DNA of 64,000 nt from positions 1,879,501 through 1,943,500 of the forward strand of contig CP022705.1 of assembly GCA_003491285.1 (NCBI GenBank), in the 5' to 3' direction. The stretch's first letter is position 1. The number at the start of each line of letters is the position of its first letter. The position numbers were made by a program, and so were the translations under genes. Source of the stretch: Methanobacterium sp. BRmetb2 (GTDB lineage Archaea; Methanobacteriota; Methanobacteria; Methanobacteriales; Methanobacteriaceae). Under the pieces are notes generated by a model. It made no database searches, was not told the origin of the DNA, and was given only the letters and a program-made list of their open reading frames with translations. This document shows positions 9,445 to 19,157 of this stretch, piece after piece.

Positions 9445-10311
9445 TTACACGAATCTAACGCCTTTAAAATCAATTTTAGCAGTTAATACATTTTCTACAC
9501 TGCTTTCTGGATACTTTGATAGTGCAAATGCAGTATTTCCCAGCATAGCCATTGAAGACCCGAGTGTTTCCTCTCGCATTATATCCACTATTTCCAGCAC
9601 TTCATCACTTATTAATGACGTTTCTAGAGCAAATTTATAGGACAAATCCATGAATTTTTCAGGACAGGGATTTTCAATAATTTTTTGAATCATTATTTTA
9701 CCAGCATTACTAATTTTCTCTTTTAGTGTGGGATGGTCAATTATACTGGCTGTATCCAGCTTACCCAAGGTTTTGGTAATAACATAAAGTTCATCAGAGA
9801 TTATTCTATCTGTTCTTCCTATTCCAGGAGCTCCCTCTCTTGTTCTTATTACTATGCCTCCCATAATTTCAGCTATTACATCACCTAAACCACTCATCAT
9901 CTCTACTTCGGCCACATGTGCAATACTGGCTGCCTGAAAACATGATAATGGTAAATTCAATGCTTTAATAAGTGAAAGAGATGTTCCTAAAGCTCCTGAA
10001 GCAGATGTTCCAAACCCGGCTCCAATTGGAACTTCTATTTCATGTTCTATCTCTAAAACTAGATCATCTAATTTGAACCTATTTTTAATTAAGTCCACTG
10101 TTTTTTTAGTTACACAAGCATTATCTTCATTCTTTTTTCCATTTATTTTTACACTAACTTTATCTTCACCTTTACCTACTTTTAGATGGGTTGTTACTCC
10201 TTTGTCTAATACTACTCCTGCTCCTTTGGATCCTTTTTTTAAAGGGTCATTATTATTTATAATTTCAAAAAAACCGGTTATATGGCCTGGAACAAAAATT
10301 TTAGTTTCCAT
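9445..10311 (-). CDS. Pantoate kinase (archaeal CoA biosynthesis)
   Basis: This GHMP-superfamily kinase phosphorylates pantoate, the archaeal route to 4'-phosphopantothenate. The start METKIFVPGHITGFFEI and the glycine-rich motif PIGAGFGTSASGALGTSL (ATP-binding loop) are typical of pantoate kinase. The ATG at 10311 is preferred over the GTG at 10320, which sits in the ribosome binding site. The protein of 288-291 aa has the usual length. Other GHMP kinases (for example mevalonate kinase) are less likely because of the SGLGDVIAEIMGG segment. Confidence 0.85.
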   Translation of the reverse strand: METKIFVPGHITGFFEIINNNDPLKKGSKGAGVVLDKGVTTHLKVGKGEDKVSVKINGKKNEDNACVTKKTVDLIKNRFKLDDLVLEIEHEIEVPIGAGFGTSASGALGTSLSLIKALNLPLSCFQAASIAHVAEVEMMSGLGDVIAEIMGGIVIRTREGAPGIGRTDRIISDELYVITKTLGKLDTASIIDHPTLKEKISNAGKIMIQKIIENPCPEKFMDLSYKFALETSLISDEVLEIVDIMREETLGSSMAMLGNTAFALSKYPESSVENVLTAKIDFKGVRFV

Positions 10312-10563
10312 TTTTATCACGTATCTGTTTTACTGGAGAATTAAAGTTTTTTTTATTATTATTTTATCTATTTTTCCCTTCCATTTCAATTAGAAATTGA
10401 ATTGTTTATAAGTTAAAGATAAAGGATATCATATAATCATTCAAACTATCTCATCATTAAATGCAATATTTTTTTACTTTCTTAATGTGTTAATTTATTT
10501 ATCATTAATCTTTAATAAGTTGAAAAACAATAATACTTTTACCTAATTAATGGGGGATATCAA

Positions 10564-11229
10564 ATTAAAAAAAGGATAGATCTTCACACACATAGTCTAT
10601 TTAGTGATGGCGAGCTTTTACCCTCTGAAATAGCTCGAAGAGCTCACGTTTTAAATCACCAGGCCGTAGCAATAACTGATCATGTAGATGCATCAAATAT
10701 AGATTGTGTAGAACGTATAATTAATGCTGTTTATGATATTCAGGACAACTGGGACATTGTTGTTGTACCTGGAGTAGAAATTACACACACACCGACACAA
10801 GTAATTTGCAAACTCGCCAACCGTGCCCGGAAATTAGGGGCAGAAATTATTATTGTACATGGAGAAACTTTAGCCGAGCCAGTCATAGAAGGAACAAATC
10901 TTAATGCAGTTAATTGCCCGGAAGTTGATATTTTAGCACATCCTGGCCTAATAACAATTGAAGAAGCAGAAATTGCTTGTGACAATGATATTGCACTTGA
11001 GTTAAGTGCTAGAAGAGGACACTGTTTAGCCAATGGTTACGTGGCTGATGTGGCTATGGAAGTGGGTGCTAATCTGGTGCTTGATACTGATACTCATTCT
11101 CCCAGTGATTTAATATCATATGAAACTGCTCATAAAATTGCCCTAGGGGCGGGTTTAAAGGGAAAAGATATAGAAAAAGTTTTAGAAGAAAATCCACAAC
11201 AAATTTTAAAAAGGAAAAATCTTCTATAA
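10564..11229 (+). CDS. PHP-domain phosphoesterase with non-standard (apparently ATT) start
   Basis: Translation in this frame gives an intact PHP-family protein: IDLHTHSLFSDGEL at the N-terminus (H-x-H metal site), AITDHVDASN, GVEITHTP, VHGETLAEPV, LAHPGLIT and LDTDTHSPSDLI. Family annotation is usually histidinol-phosphatase-like or PHP domain. The frame has no ATG, GTG or TTG before the conserved core; the first GTG is at 11041. A GGGGGAT ribosome binding site at 10551-10557 is followed by ATT at 10564. An ATG at 10550 would fuse in frame only if the run of seven A at 10567-10573 had eight. So this is either an ATT start or a one-base indel. Confidence 0.8.
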   Translation: MKKRIDLHTHSLFSDGELLPSEIARRAHVLNHQAVAITDHVDASNIDCVERIINAVYDIQDNWDIVVVPGVEITHTPTQVICKLANRARKLGAEIIIVHGETLAEPVIEGTNLNAVNCPEVDILAHPGLITIEEAEIACDNDIALELSARRGHCLANGYVADVAMEVGANLVLDTDTHSPSDLISYETAHKIALGAGLKGKDIEKVLEENPQQILKRKNLL

Positions 11230-11287
11230 ATTTTGTTTATTTATTTTTTATTATTTATGAATAACATTATATTCAACAATAAGGTCG

Positions 11288-11938
11288 TTAGTGAATAGCA
11301 TTGTATTCAACAATAAGATCATTACCCAATTTATAACTTTTTTTAAGCCTTAATTTGTATGCATTATTCATATAATCCACACCAGAGCCATCTACCAATG
11401 TTTTTGATTTGGTTCCACCAGCTATCATTGGAGCTATGCATACTCTAACTTCATCTATCAATTCATCTTCAAACATGGAATAGTTGAGAGTGGAGCCTCC
11501 CTCTAACATTAAAGATTTTAATCCCCTTTTTGCAAGTTCTTCCAGTAGTTTTTTAAGATTTACCTGTTCATCGCCACAAATTAAAACTTCTACCTTTTTT
11601 TGCAAACTTTTTACTCTATTAACTGGCGCTTTTTTTGTAACTGCAATTATTGTTGGAGCTTCGTCATTTAGAACACGGGATTTGAGGGGTATGCGGGCTT
11701 TATTGTCTACTACGATTCGGGTAGGGTTATCCTTTAAATTTGCCGGTATTTTGTGAACGGTGAGTCTGGGATCATCGGCTAAAACAGTATTGATTCCCAC
11801 CATTATAGCATCAGAATTTTTTCTAAGTTCATGAACTCTTTTTAGATCATCTTCACCCGAAATTTCAGAGCTACCTTTTTTAGTTGCAATCTTACCATCA
11901 AGGGTCATAGCGGCATTTAGTATTACGTAAGGCTTCAT
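11288..11938 (-). CDS. 2,5-diamino-6-(ribosylamino)-4(3H)-pyrimidinone 5'-phosphate reductase
   Basis: This NADPH-dependent reductase of archaeal riboflavin and F420 precursor synthesis corresponds to the RibD C-terminal domain. Motifs include PYVILNAAMTLDGKIAT at the N-terminus, SDAIMVGINTVLADDPRLTV in the first third and MLEGGSTLNYSMF near residue 140. The length of 216 aa matches stand-alone archaeal enzymes. GTGATAAT precedes the ATG. The gene is convergent with the PHP gene. Confidence 0.9.
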   Translation of the reverse strand: MKPYVILNAAMTLDGKIATKKGSSEISGEDDLKRVHELRKNSDAIMVGINTVLADDPRLTVHKIPANLKDNPTRIVVDNKARIPLKSRVLNDEAPTIIAVTKKAPVNRVKSLQKKVEVLICGDEQVNLKKLLEELAKRGLKSLMLEGGSTLNYSMFEDELIDEVRVCIAPMIAGGTKSKTLVDGSGVDYMNNAYKLRLKKSYKLGNDLIVEYNAIH

Positions 11939-12024
11939 ATTATCACTTAAATGATAAATTAAAATTAATATAAATGTTAATTTAGTCTATGAATTTGTCT
12001 ACGTTTTTTAAATTCATTAGTAAT

Positions 12025-12315
12025 TTATTGTTGGCCAGTTATGCTCAACCATAGCTGTTCAATTTGCATGATAATTGAATTGATACTGTCTAATATGCTT
12101 TGTATCGGATCTAAACTTTCTTCAATATCGTGGACAGCATTTTCAGTAATATTTGTTGCATTAGATATTGTTTCATTGGTTACCTTTTTGATTTCATCTA
12201 AATCTCCAAGTTTTTCTAAAATACTTAAATCAGGTGCAGTATCGGCGTAGGAATAATTTAAAAATCCTAATGATATTAGGAAAATACTTAATATAGCAAA
12301 ACTTTTTTTAATCAT
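12025..12315 (-). CDS. Small secreted/exported hypothetical protein
   Basis: This short protein of 96 residues opens with MIKKSFAILSIFLISLGFL, a clear signal peptide or N-terminal anchor ending near SYADTAPD. The remainder is rich in Ile, Asn and Glu with heptad-like spacing, consistent with a helical or coiled-coil extracytoplasmic peptide. The ATG at 12315 has GGTGATAG just upstream and is preferred over 12330. I do not recognise the family. Confidence 0.6.
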   Translation of the reverse strand: MIKKSFAILSIFLISLGFLNYSYADTAPDLSILEKLGDLDEIKKVTNETISNATNITENAVHDIEESLDPIQSILDSINSIIMQIEQLWLSITGQQ

Positions 12316-12495
12316 ACTATCACCATACAAAATTAAATTAATTTAATTAAATCAATAATTATTTTAACTGATTTCTTATTTATATTTATATTAATCCAAT
12401 TCACAATAACTATGGCTTAATTACTAGTTAATCCTAAGAACATTTGTATAATACCATCTTAAAAACATACAATAAAATTAAAATGAGATGATTCT

Positions 12496-12876
12496 ATGGA
12501 AGAAGAAAGATTTCAAAAAGGTTTGAAAATATTGGAAAAATATAACCCTGATTCTTTTAACAATTTAAGGAAAAGTTTAGAAGATGTAGCCCCTGATCTT
12601 GCCAGATTTGTTGTAGAATTTCCTTATGGAGATATTTATTCAAGACCTGGTTTGGAGATGAAGACCCGGGAGATGATCACAGTAGCAGCACTAACTGCAC
12701 TGGGAACCGCAGAATTACAACTTAAAAGTCACATAACTGCTGCTCTAAATGCAGGGTGTACTCGAGAGGAGATAATAGAAATAATGATTCAATTGGCAGC
12801 TTATGCAGGATTTCCTGCAGCTATTAATGGAATTAATGCAGCTAAAGATGTTTTTGAAAGTAGGGATGAAAAATAA
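12496..12876 (+). CDS. Carboxymuconolactone decarboxylase-like protein
   Basis: This 126-residue helical protein matches the CMD/AhpD-like family: FVVEFPYGDIYSRPGLEMKTREMITVAAL followed (in part) by LKSHITAALNAGCTREEI and QLAAYAGFPAAING. The CxxC pair of peroxidase-type AhpD is absent, only one Cys being visible, so it is unlikely to be a thiol peroxidase. The physiological role in methanogens is unknown. Confidence 0.85.
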   Translation: MEEERFQKGLKILEKYNPDSFNNLRKSLEDVAPDLARFVVEFPYGDIYSRPGLEMKTREMITVAALTALGTAELQLKSHITAALNAGCTREEIIEIMIQLAAYAGFPAAINGINAAKDVFESRDEK

Positions 12877-12917
12877 ATTCCACAAATTAAAAAATAATTA
12901 TAAAATAATTTTTTCAG

Positions 12918-13676
12918 TCAGATTTGAAAAATTTTTTTAGCATTTTTTTCAGTCAATTTATCAATTTTTTCAAAGCTTACCTCTTTAATTTCTGCAATTT
13001 TCTGAACAGCTTCTCTAACATATACTGGTTCGTTACGTTTACCTTTAAAAGGGGATAAATAAGGACTGTCTGTTTCAGTAATAATGTTAGCTAAAGGTAA
13101 ATCTTTTACCAAATTTTGGTGATGATTGGAAAAACATATCATAGTGGAAATTGATATGAAATATTCCTCATCTACAATGTCTTTTGCTGTGGGAGCATCT
13201 CCACTATAACAATGAAATATAACATTAGGAATGTTTGAATTTTTTTTAACCAACTCAAAAGCTTTTTTTTCTGAATCACGTGCATGTATCACCAGAGGCA
13301 TTTCATATTCAGATGCAAGATCAATAAATGATTCAAATACTTTAATTTGTTTTCTTCTACCTTCAACATCTTTGGTGTGATGAAAATCTAATCCAGTTTC
13401 ACCAATAGCAACAGCTTTATCTATATTGGAGATAATTTCTTTTTTAGCATCTTCCAATACAATTGCTTCTGCTTTAGCTGCATTTACTGGGTGAAAACCA
13501 AGAGTACCATAAATAAAGCCTTTGTATTCCTTTAAAAGTTTTAGTGTTCTTCTATTTCCACCTAGAGTTGCACCGGAATTAATAATAGCTGTTAATTCAG
13601 CTTTAGCTCTTTTTATTACATCTTTTCGGGTTTTGTTATAATCTTTGAAATCAACGTGGCAGTGTGTATCAATCAT
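12918..13676 (-). CDS. TatD-family metal-dependent hydrolase/DNase
   Basis: The protein begins MIDTHCHVDF (H-x-H metal site), and carries AIGETGLDFHHTKD with the bridging Glu, MPLVIHARDSEK, NVIFHCYSGD and IITETDSPYLSPF, the full set of TatD metal ligands. TatD proteins act as 3' exonucleases or deoxyribonucleases in DNA repair. GGAGGTTAAAAA lies directly before the ATG. The length of 252 aa is normal. Confidence 0.9.
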   Translation of the reverse strand: MIDTHCHVDFKDYNKTRKDVIKRAKAELTAIINSGATLGGNRRTLKLLKEYKGFIYGTLGFHPVNAAKAEAIVLEDAKKEIISNIDKAVAIGETGLDFHHTKDVEGRRKQIKVFESFIDLASEYEMPLVIHARDSEKKAFELVKKNSNIPNVIFHCYSGDAPTAKDIVDEEYFISISTMICFSNHHQNLVKDLPLANIITETDSPYLSPFKGKRNEPVYVREAVQKIAEIKEVSFEKIDKLTEKNAKKIFQI

Positions 13677-13752
13677 TTTTTAACCTCCCATCTAAAATTA
13701 GAAATTCAAAAAATAGATTATCTTATTGTCAATTAATAAATTTTATTGAAGT

Positions 13753-14520
13753 TTAGACACCAAAACGTCTTTCCCTTTGTTGATATGATCTTAAAGCCCT
13801 TAAAAAATCAACTTTTCTTAGTTGGGGCCATAAACTATCACAGAAATATAATTCAGAATATGATGATTGCCATAATAGAAATCCACTTAGTCGTTCTTCG
13901 CCACTTGTCCTAATTATAAGGTTAGGATCCTCCAAACCGGCAGTGTAAAGATTTTTATTCACTAAATTTTCATCTATATCGGCAATGTTTATTTTGTTGT
14001 CTTTAACATCTTTTGCAATTTTTTTAATTGCATCAAGTATCTCCAGGCGGCCATCGTATCCAATTGCAATATTAACAAGTCTCTTATCGTAGGAAGCTGT
14101 AGATTCTTCTGCTATTTTTATGGCATTTTTAACATTTTCAGGAAGTAATTCTAATTGGCCCACAGCTTTGACTTTAACCTGATTGTCATGTATTTTTTTA
14201 TTTCTTGCTATTCCTTCAAAATTTTCCTGGAATAGTCTCATTAAACCTTTAACTTCTTCTGGCGATCTATTGAAATTTTCGGTTGAAAATGCATAAACCG
14301 TTACAATTTTTATTCCCAGATCTATACACCAATCTAAGACACTTTCCAGAGTATTAACACCACGTTTGTGTCCTTCAATTGCTTCTTTTTGTCCTTGAAG
14401 TCTTGAATATCTTCGGTTACCATCCATTATTATGGCAATGTGTTTTGGCATATTTTTTTGATTTAGATTGCGTGATATATACCATTCGTAAACTTTATAA
14501 ACTGGAGTTAAAATTGACAT
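13753..14520 (-). CDS. uppS: Cis-prenyltransferase (polyprenyl diphosphate synthase, UppS family)
   Basis: This enzyme elongates a prenyl diphosphate to the long lipid carrier used for glycan and pseudomurein precursor assembly. The signature HIAIIMDGNRRYSR carries the catalytic Asp, with TVYAFSTENFNRS, and the C-terminal LIIRTSGEERLSGFLLWQSSYSELYF motif split here in description. It overlaps the 3' end of mtxX by 26 bases on the same strand, so the two are coupled. The chain length of the product cannot be read from sequence. Confidence 0.92.
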   Translation of the reverse strand: MSILTPVYKVYEWYISRNLNQKNMPKHIAIIMDGNRRYSRLQGQKEAIEGHKRGVNTLESVLDWCIDLGIKIVTVYAFSTENFNRSPEEVKGLMRLFQENFEGIARNKKIHDNQVKVKAVGQLELLPENVKNAIKIAEESTASYDKRLVNIAIGYDGRLEILDAIKKIAKDVKDNKINIADIDENLVNKNLYTAGLEDPNLIIRTSGEERLSGFLLWQSSYSELYFCDSLWPQLRKVDFLRALRSYQQRERRFGV

Positions 14521-15229
14521 GTTTATTCCTACTCTTTAAGTCAACTAGATAATTTGCAAATTTCAAAGATCTCACAAATCCATTAATGCTTTGAGATCTC
14601 GATGTATCGATGAAAATTTTATCAATCCCAAGAGTTACAGCACCATAGCTAATACCGGAACCTAAAAAAACTAGGGTTCTGAATATTAAATTCCCAGAAA
14701 TACCATCTGGTGCTAAAATAAGATTACATCCATCATTAATTGCATCTTCTATTAATATATAGTAATGTTTAACTGGATATTTATCCTTTGTGATCGAAGT
14801 AACTTTTTTCCCTTGATTAATAGAATTGTCTATTTTTTTACTTCTACCAATATCTTGGGCTCTGCCCCCGGAAAGTACAGCTATTTCAGGAGTTGCTCCT
14901 ATTTGTTTTAAAAATTCAGCAGCATATGTAATTATAGTTACTTTATCTGATAAGGAGTCTCCTTCATCAATACCTACAGGTGCTAAAAGAAATTTATGAT
15001 TATTGATTTCTAAAAAAGATGCTCTGTAAATTTTCTGGTCAGAAGCCTCTCTTATCTTATTTATTATTTTAGAAGCAGATAATGATCCTCTTACAGCAGC
15101 ATCTATATGGCCTTTTAATAATAAATCTACAAGTTCACTTTCAGATTCAACTGCAATTACCTTAAAGTCTAATTGGTTTATGGCTTTAAGAACTGCAGAA
15201 TTTTCTCCTATTCCAATTCCGATTGTCAT
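14495..15229 (-). CDS. mtxX: Methanogenesis marker protein 4 (MtxX)
   Basis: This 244-residue protein matches the methanogen-specific MtxX family, related in fold to phosphate acetyl/butyryltransferases. Recognisable segments are IGIGIGENSAVLKAI, IDAAVRGSLSAS, VLSGGRAQDIGRS and LILAPDGISGNLIFRTL. Its function is not established; methyltransfer was suggested by old annotation. GATGATATT precedes the ATG. It shares 26 bases with uppS downstream. Confidence 0.85.
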   Translation of the reverse strand: MTIGIGIGENSAVLKAINQLDFKVIAVESESELVDLLLKGHIDAAVRGSLSASKIINKIREASDQKIYRASFLEINNHKFLLAPVGIDEGDSLSDKVTIITYAAEFLKQIGATPEIAVLSGGRAQDIGRSKKIDNSINQGKKVTSITKDKYPVKHYYILIEDAINDGCNLILAPDGISGNLIFRTLVFLGSGISYGAVTLGIDKIFIDTSRSQSINGFVRSLKFANYLVDLKSRNKHVNFNSSL

Positions 15230-15445
15230 AATATCATCATAAAATTTTACAACAATATTTATATTATATCTAAGCTTATTAAATTAAATAAATATATGAT
15301 TATGAAATATATTTATCTCATAAAAAATAAATCTAACATTTCTGATACTATAAAAATCGATAAAAAAATAAAAAATAAATAAAAAAATAAAAAAAATTCT
15401 AAAAATTAAATTATTTAGTTCAAAATAAAAAATAAAGGTGAATAC

Positions 15446-16156
15446 ATGTCAAGAAAGGACGTTATAATCATAATTCTATTTATACTCATAGTAGGATTAG
15501 GATTTATGGCTTATCAATTCAATACATCAGCTCAGCAAAATGTAATGCAAGGAGAACATAAAGTATTACTCCTAGCAGCTGATCCATCAGAGCAAAGACC
15601 CGGTATCGGTGCTATCGATATGGCTTTTATAATCACAGTCAAAGATGGAAAAATTATAAATAATACTCCTGTCTATCCAGGAGGGATGGCACATCCAACT
15701 GAAGCAGCACCGCTTGAAGTACAAAAACAGGGTGTAAGTAGACTATTATTGCATGATTCATTCTGGTATGAAGACAATGAAAAATGTGCAAAATTAGCCC
15801 AGGAGATAGTAGAATACAATACTGGAGAAAAAACAGATATTGTAGTTGTTGTTACTCCTGAAGCAGTCGATGCCCTGATTCAAGCAGTAGGGCCTGTTTA
15901 TATAGAGGGATCTGGGTACATTAATGGTAGCTCAATAGAGTTTTTAAGATCTGAACAAGACGTAGGCGGCCTTTCTAGAGGTAATGCGATTGAATCTGTG
16001 ATGAAAGCTATTGCTAATGCATCCAAAGACAAATCTAAATATTTAGCATTGATACAGGCAGCCATATCTCAATATAGTCAGGGAAATATTGTGGTTATTC
16101 CACAAGGTGCTTTCATTCAATTTGTAATGTCCAGTGGATTAAGTGGAATTTCTTAA
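15446..16156 (+). CDS. DUF4012-type membrane-anchored protein
   Basis: An N-terminal hydrophobic helix (about residues 6-23, IIIILFILIVGLGFMAY) anchors an extracytoplasmic domain with the DUF4012-like run EQRPGIGAIDMAF and PVYPGGMAHPTEA. The domain ends without a second membrane segment. GGTG lies 6 bases before the ATG. DUF4012 proteins are found in methanobacterial envelopes; the function is unknown. It is divergent from mtxX. Confidence 0.7.
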   Translation: MSRKDVIIIILFILIVGLGFMAYQFNTSAQQNVMQGEHKVLLLAADPSEQRPGIGAIDMAFIITVKDGKIINNTPVYPGGMAHPTEAAPLEVQKQGVSRLLLHDSFWYEDNEKCAKLAQEIVEYNTGEKTDIVVVVTPEAVDALIQAVGPVYIEGSGYINGSSIEFLRSEQDVGGLSRGNAIESVMKAIANASKDKSKYLALIQAAISQYSQGNIVVIPQGAFIQFVMSSGLSGIS

Positions 16157-16366
16157 TCTAATTTTCGATTTGAAATTCCCCTTACCTTATTTTTCTTTTT
16201 CTTTGTTTTTGAATAATTAAAAAATAAAATATTAACTTCCACTTATCCTAAAAATCTAATCAATAAATTTAATAACAAGATTAATTTATATATTAATAAT
16301 AAATTTTTTATTTGGCAGTTAACCATATTGGTGCGTTTTCATGTGATACTTAGTTGAGGGGTTTGC

Positions 16367-17020
16367 ATGGCTTTAAAGAGTAATGTTAACAATTCACACA
16401 ATTTAGATTCTTCTAATACTTTTGGAGGATACTTAGTTTGTTTTAGCTGTAGTGGATATTATGAACTTAAAGCAGGTGAATCTCCTGGAGATTTTGAGGA
16501 ATGTGAATGTGGGGGAGAACTGCAATATTTTGAAAATATTGATAAATTATTTTTGGAGAATGAAAATTCTGATAAATTTAATGAAGATATAAACGATGTT
16601 GATGTGTTTTCTGTAATAGATAATCTAACATCTAAAGCAGAAAAGAGAAAGGAAGTTTTTAAAGAACTATCAAAACGTGTTGAAGTACAGGAAGATTTAT
16701 TGAATAAAATTAAACAAGGAAAATCATCACTTTTAGATGAAATCAATGAAAAAAACTTAAGTAATGATATAGGTGAACAAAAATTAGTTCTTCAAGATAT
16801 AATTGAAGAAGAAGAATTAGATTTAGAAATACAAAAGGAACTTCTTGAAACTTTAAAAGATGATCAAAATAAATTGCTGGAACTTGCTGACGATAAGAGA
16901 TATAAAAAGAGATCTTCTACGTCAACAATTTACATAGGATCTGTGGGGATTGATCAGAGATTTTTTATTTTGATAATTGTTTTAATAGTGATTATTATTG
17001 GACTTTATATTATTCTTTAG
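16367..17020 (+). CDS. Zinc-ribbon, coiled-coil, C-terminally anchored hypothetical protein
   Basis: Three parts are visible. Residues about 22-55 form a zinc-ribbon-like unit, LVCFSCSGYYEL followed by ECECGGEL (C-x2-C and C-x-C). Residues about 85-180 are Glu/Lys/Leu rich with strong coiled-coil character. The last 20 residues are a hydrophobic tail anchor (FFILIIVLIVIIIGLYIIL). GAGGGGTT precedes the ATG. The same ribbon type occurs in other methanobacterial membrane proteins (from memory). Function unknown. Confidence 0.65.
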   Translation: MALKSNVNNSHNLDSSNTFGGYLVCFSCSGYYELKAGESPGDFEECECGGELQYFENIDKLFLENENSDKFNEDINDVDVFSVIDNLTSKAEKRKEVFKELSKRVEVQEDLLNKIKQGKSSLLDEINEKNLSNDIGEQKLVLQDIIEEEELDLEIQKELLETLKDDQNKLLELADDKRYKKRSSTSTIYIGSVGIDQRFFILIIVLIVIIIGLYIIL

Positions 17021-17108
17021 ATTATTTAGATTATTTATTACATTAGTATTTTTTATAATCTATAATCTATTATTTCTCAAAAGAAAATAAGGGGAGATGT
17101 TTAAGGTA

Positions 17109-19127
17109 TTATTTTTGTTTTCGTTTTGCTTCAATGATTAAAATTAGAAATGCTAGAATTAATAGTATTAAGAATATAATTCCAGTTGATTGTAAGCCAG
17201 TTTTCTTTTGATCAAATTCATTTTCACTATCAAAATCTTCAAAGTTAACTAAACCACGATTTATACTTCTTTTTATAAATTCCAATAGTCCCTTATTCAG
17301 GGAGTATTTATTGGATTTAGTTATATGGTTGTTCAAAATGTTTTGAGATTTTTGGCGGTTGTTTTGATTGTTTTCAGTTTTAGATGAGGTTTTCGTCATT
17401 GTTAATGTGGCTGTTCCTGTGGATGATAGGTATTGTGTGTTTTCTAGATAGGTTGCGGTTATAGTGTACGTTCCTGGTTTCCAGTTGGTGGGTATTATCC
17501 AGTTTAGTGTGGCTATTCCATTTATTACATTTGCGGTTCCTATTAGTGTGGTTCCAATTTTGAATGTTACTTGTCCCTGGTTTATGGGGTTGTTGTTAAT
17601 GTCGCTTATATGTGAAGTTATTGTGATTTTTTCCCCGGCTATGCTTTCTAAGTCATCTGTGATGACTTTAGTCGGTGTTTTTCCCCCTATATTAACGTTT
17701 ATAATGTTTTTCAGTGTTTCATAGTCCAACGTTGCGGTTATAATGTTCTCGCCTATTTTGTCAGGGATGAAGGTCGTTATGGCAATTCCACTTTTAAGGG
17801 CGGGTTCTGATTGTTCTAATATTCCATCTTTTGTTGAAAGAATGATTTTGATGTCATCTGGCACATGACCATATTGAGGATCATGATATTGGCCATGGTT
17901 ATCATGACACAAGTCTACTGTTATTTTTGATATATCCCCTTTCGTTATATTATCAGGATCGGATGTTGTAGTTAAAATCAGCCAGGTATCAGAAATAACA
18001 TCTCCTATAACACCTGATGGGCCATCGTTTGAACCCCACCAGTTATATCTGGCGTCAATATTACTATAGTCAATACTATAAATTTGACTGGGACCATTAT
18101 CCAATATCCTACAAAACCAAATAGTTCCTTTCTCATTCTCACTGTAAATAACACTACCTTTTATTGCAGTGTTATTAACAAATGTACAGTTCTGTATCGT
18201 AAAATAACTTTTTATCGTATAATAAAGGGTTGGGTAGACTAATATAGCTCCTCCAGTATATGCTGTGTTGTTTGTGAATGTATTTCCCGTCAAAGTCATA
18301 TTACCGTGAGTACAGCTTATACCACCTCCAATCTGACCATAGTTATTGTTGAAATTACTGTTAATAATTTTTAGACTACCATTATAATGGCGGATAGCAC
18401 CTCCATTAAATGAACCAATATTTTGTTTGAATGTACTATTTGAAATTGTCAAATTACCATAATAACTGCTTATTGCACCACCATCAGGAGCAGTGTTGGA
18501 TGCGAATATTGAGCCCATTATTATTACATTGCCATACCTACTGCTAATAGCCCCACCATCAAGTTTTGCTTTGTTGCCAGTGAAAGTGGAGTTAATTACT
18601 GTTAAATTACCACCATTATTGTCAATGGTACCATTAGTTGCAAAATTGTCAGTGAATATAGCATTCGTTATTGTTAAATTTCCTTGATTGTTGATAAACC
18701 CATTATCACCATTATATTTATTATTAGTTAGCGTCAGATTATTGATGAGGAAATTTATTCCGGAAATGATATTGAAAATTGTGTTCTTTTTTGCGTATAT
18801 CAAAGTGTTTATATTGTTTTCTCCGGTTATAGTCATGTTTTTATTTATATTGACTGTATCTTCGGTGTATGCTCCTTTTGATATATATACAAGTCCGTTA
18901 ATTCCCACAGTTTCTGTTGCATTTTTTATTGTGGCTTTAGGTCCACTTGTCCCGTTCCAAGTTGGAGATAGGCCATCCCAGAAATCATTTCCAGTTGTAC
19001 TTACGTAAATAATGTTTTTATTTCCGGTTGCGTCTGCAGCACTAACAGCGCTAATACATATTAAAAGTATAAAAATGCCTGTGAGAAAAAAGGAGATATT
19101 AAATGTTTTACTAATTTTTCTTTTCAT
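17109..19127 (-). CDS. Adhesin-like surface protein (beta-helix plus Ig-like domain)
   Basis: This 672-residue surface protein has a signal peptide (about residues 1-31), then a parallel beta-helix region (about 40-350) with repeated units such as GNLTISNSTF, GNVIIMGSIF and GNMTLTGNTF alternating with GGAI. Residues about 480-570 look like a bacterial Ig-like repeat (KIGTTLIGTANVINGIATL). The C-terminus has a membrane helix and basic tail (IIFLILLILAFLILIIEAKRK). This is the architecture of methanobacterial adhesin-like proteins. GGAGGTGAAAAC precedes the ATG, and an unusual inverted repeat sits in its promoter. Confidence 0.85.
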   Translation of the reverse strand: MKRKISKTFNISFFLTGIFILLICISAVSAADATGNKNIIYVSTTGNDFWDGLSPTWNGTSGPKATIKNATETVGINGLVYISKGAYTEDTVNINKNMTITGENNINTLIYAKKNTIFNIISGINFLINNLTLTNNKYNGDNGFINNQGNLTITNAIFTDNFATNGTIDNNGGNLTVINSTFTGNKAKLDGGAISSRYGNVIIMGSIFASNTAPDGGAISSYYGNLTISNSTFKQNIGSFNGGAIRHYNGSLKIINSNFNNNYGQIGGGISCTHGNMTLTGNTFTNNTAYTGGAILVYPTLYYTIKSYFTIQNCTFVNNTAIKGSVIYSENEKGTIWFCRILDNGPSQIYSIDYSNIDARYNWWGSNDGPSGVIGDVISDTWLILTTTSDPDNITKGDISKITVDLCHDNHGQYHDPQYGHVPDDIKIILSTKDGILEQSEPALKSGIAITTFIPDKIGENIITATLDYETLKNIINVNIGGKTPTKVITDDLESIAGEKITITSHISDINNNPINQGQVTFKIGTTLIGTANVINGIATLNWIIPTNWKPGTYTITATYLENTQYLSSTGTATLTMTKTSSKTENNQNNRQKSQNILNNHITKSNKYSLNKGLLEFIKRSINRGLVNFEDFDSENEFDQKKTGLQSTGIIFLILLILAFLILIIEAKRKQK

Positions 19128-19157
19128 TTGTTTTCACCTCCTTTATTATATTTATGT

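Noticed and set aside
10740..11033. 97-codon minus-strand frame
   Set aside because: It is the antisense shadow of the PHP gene, whose plus-strand translation shows conserved motifs.
12496..12876. AhpD-type thiol peroxidase
   Set aside because: The CxxC motif needed for that activity is absent.
17109..19127. Possible mobile element or toxin delivery protein
   Set aside because: Signal peptide, beta-helix, Ig-like domain and C-terminal anchor fit a methanobacterial adhesin-like protein; no toxin domain seen.
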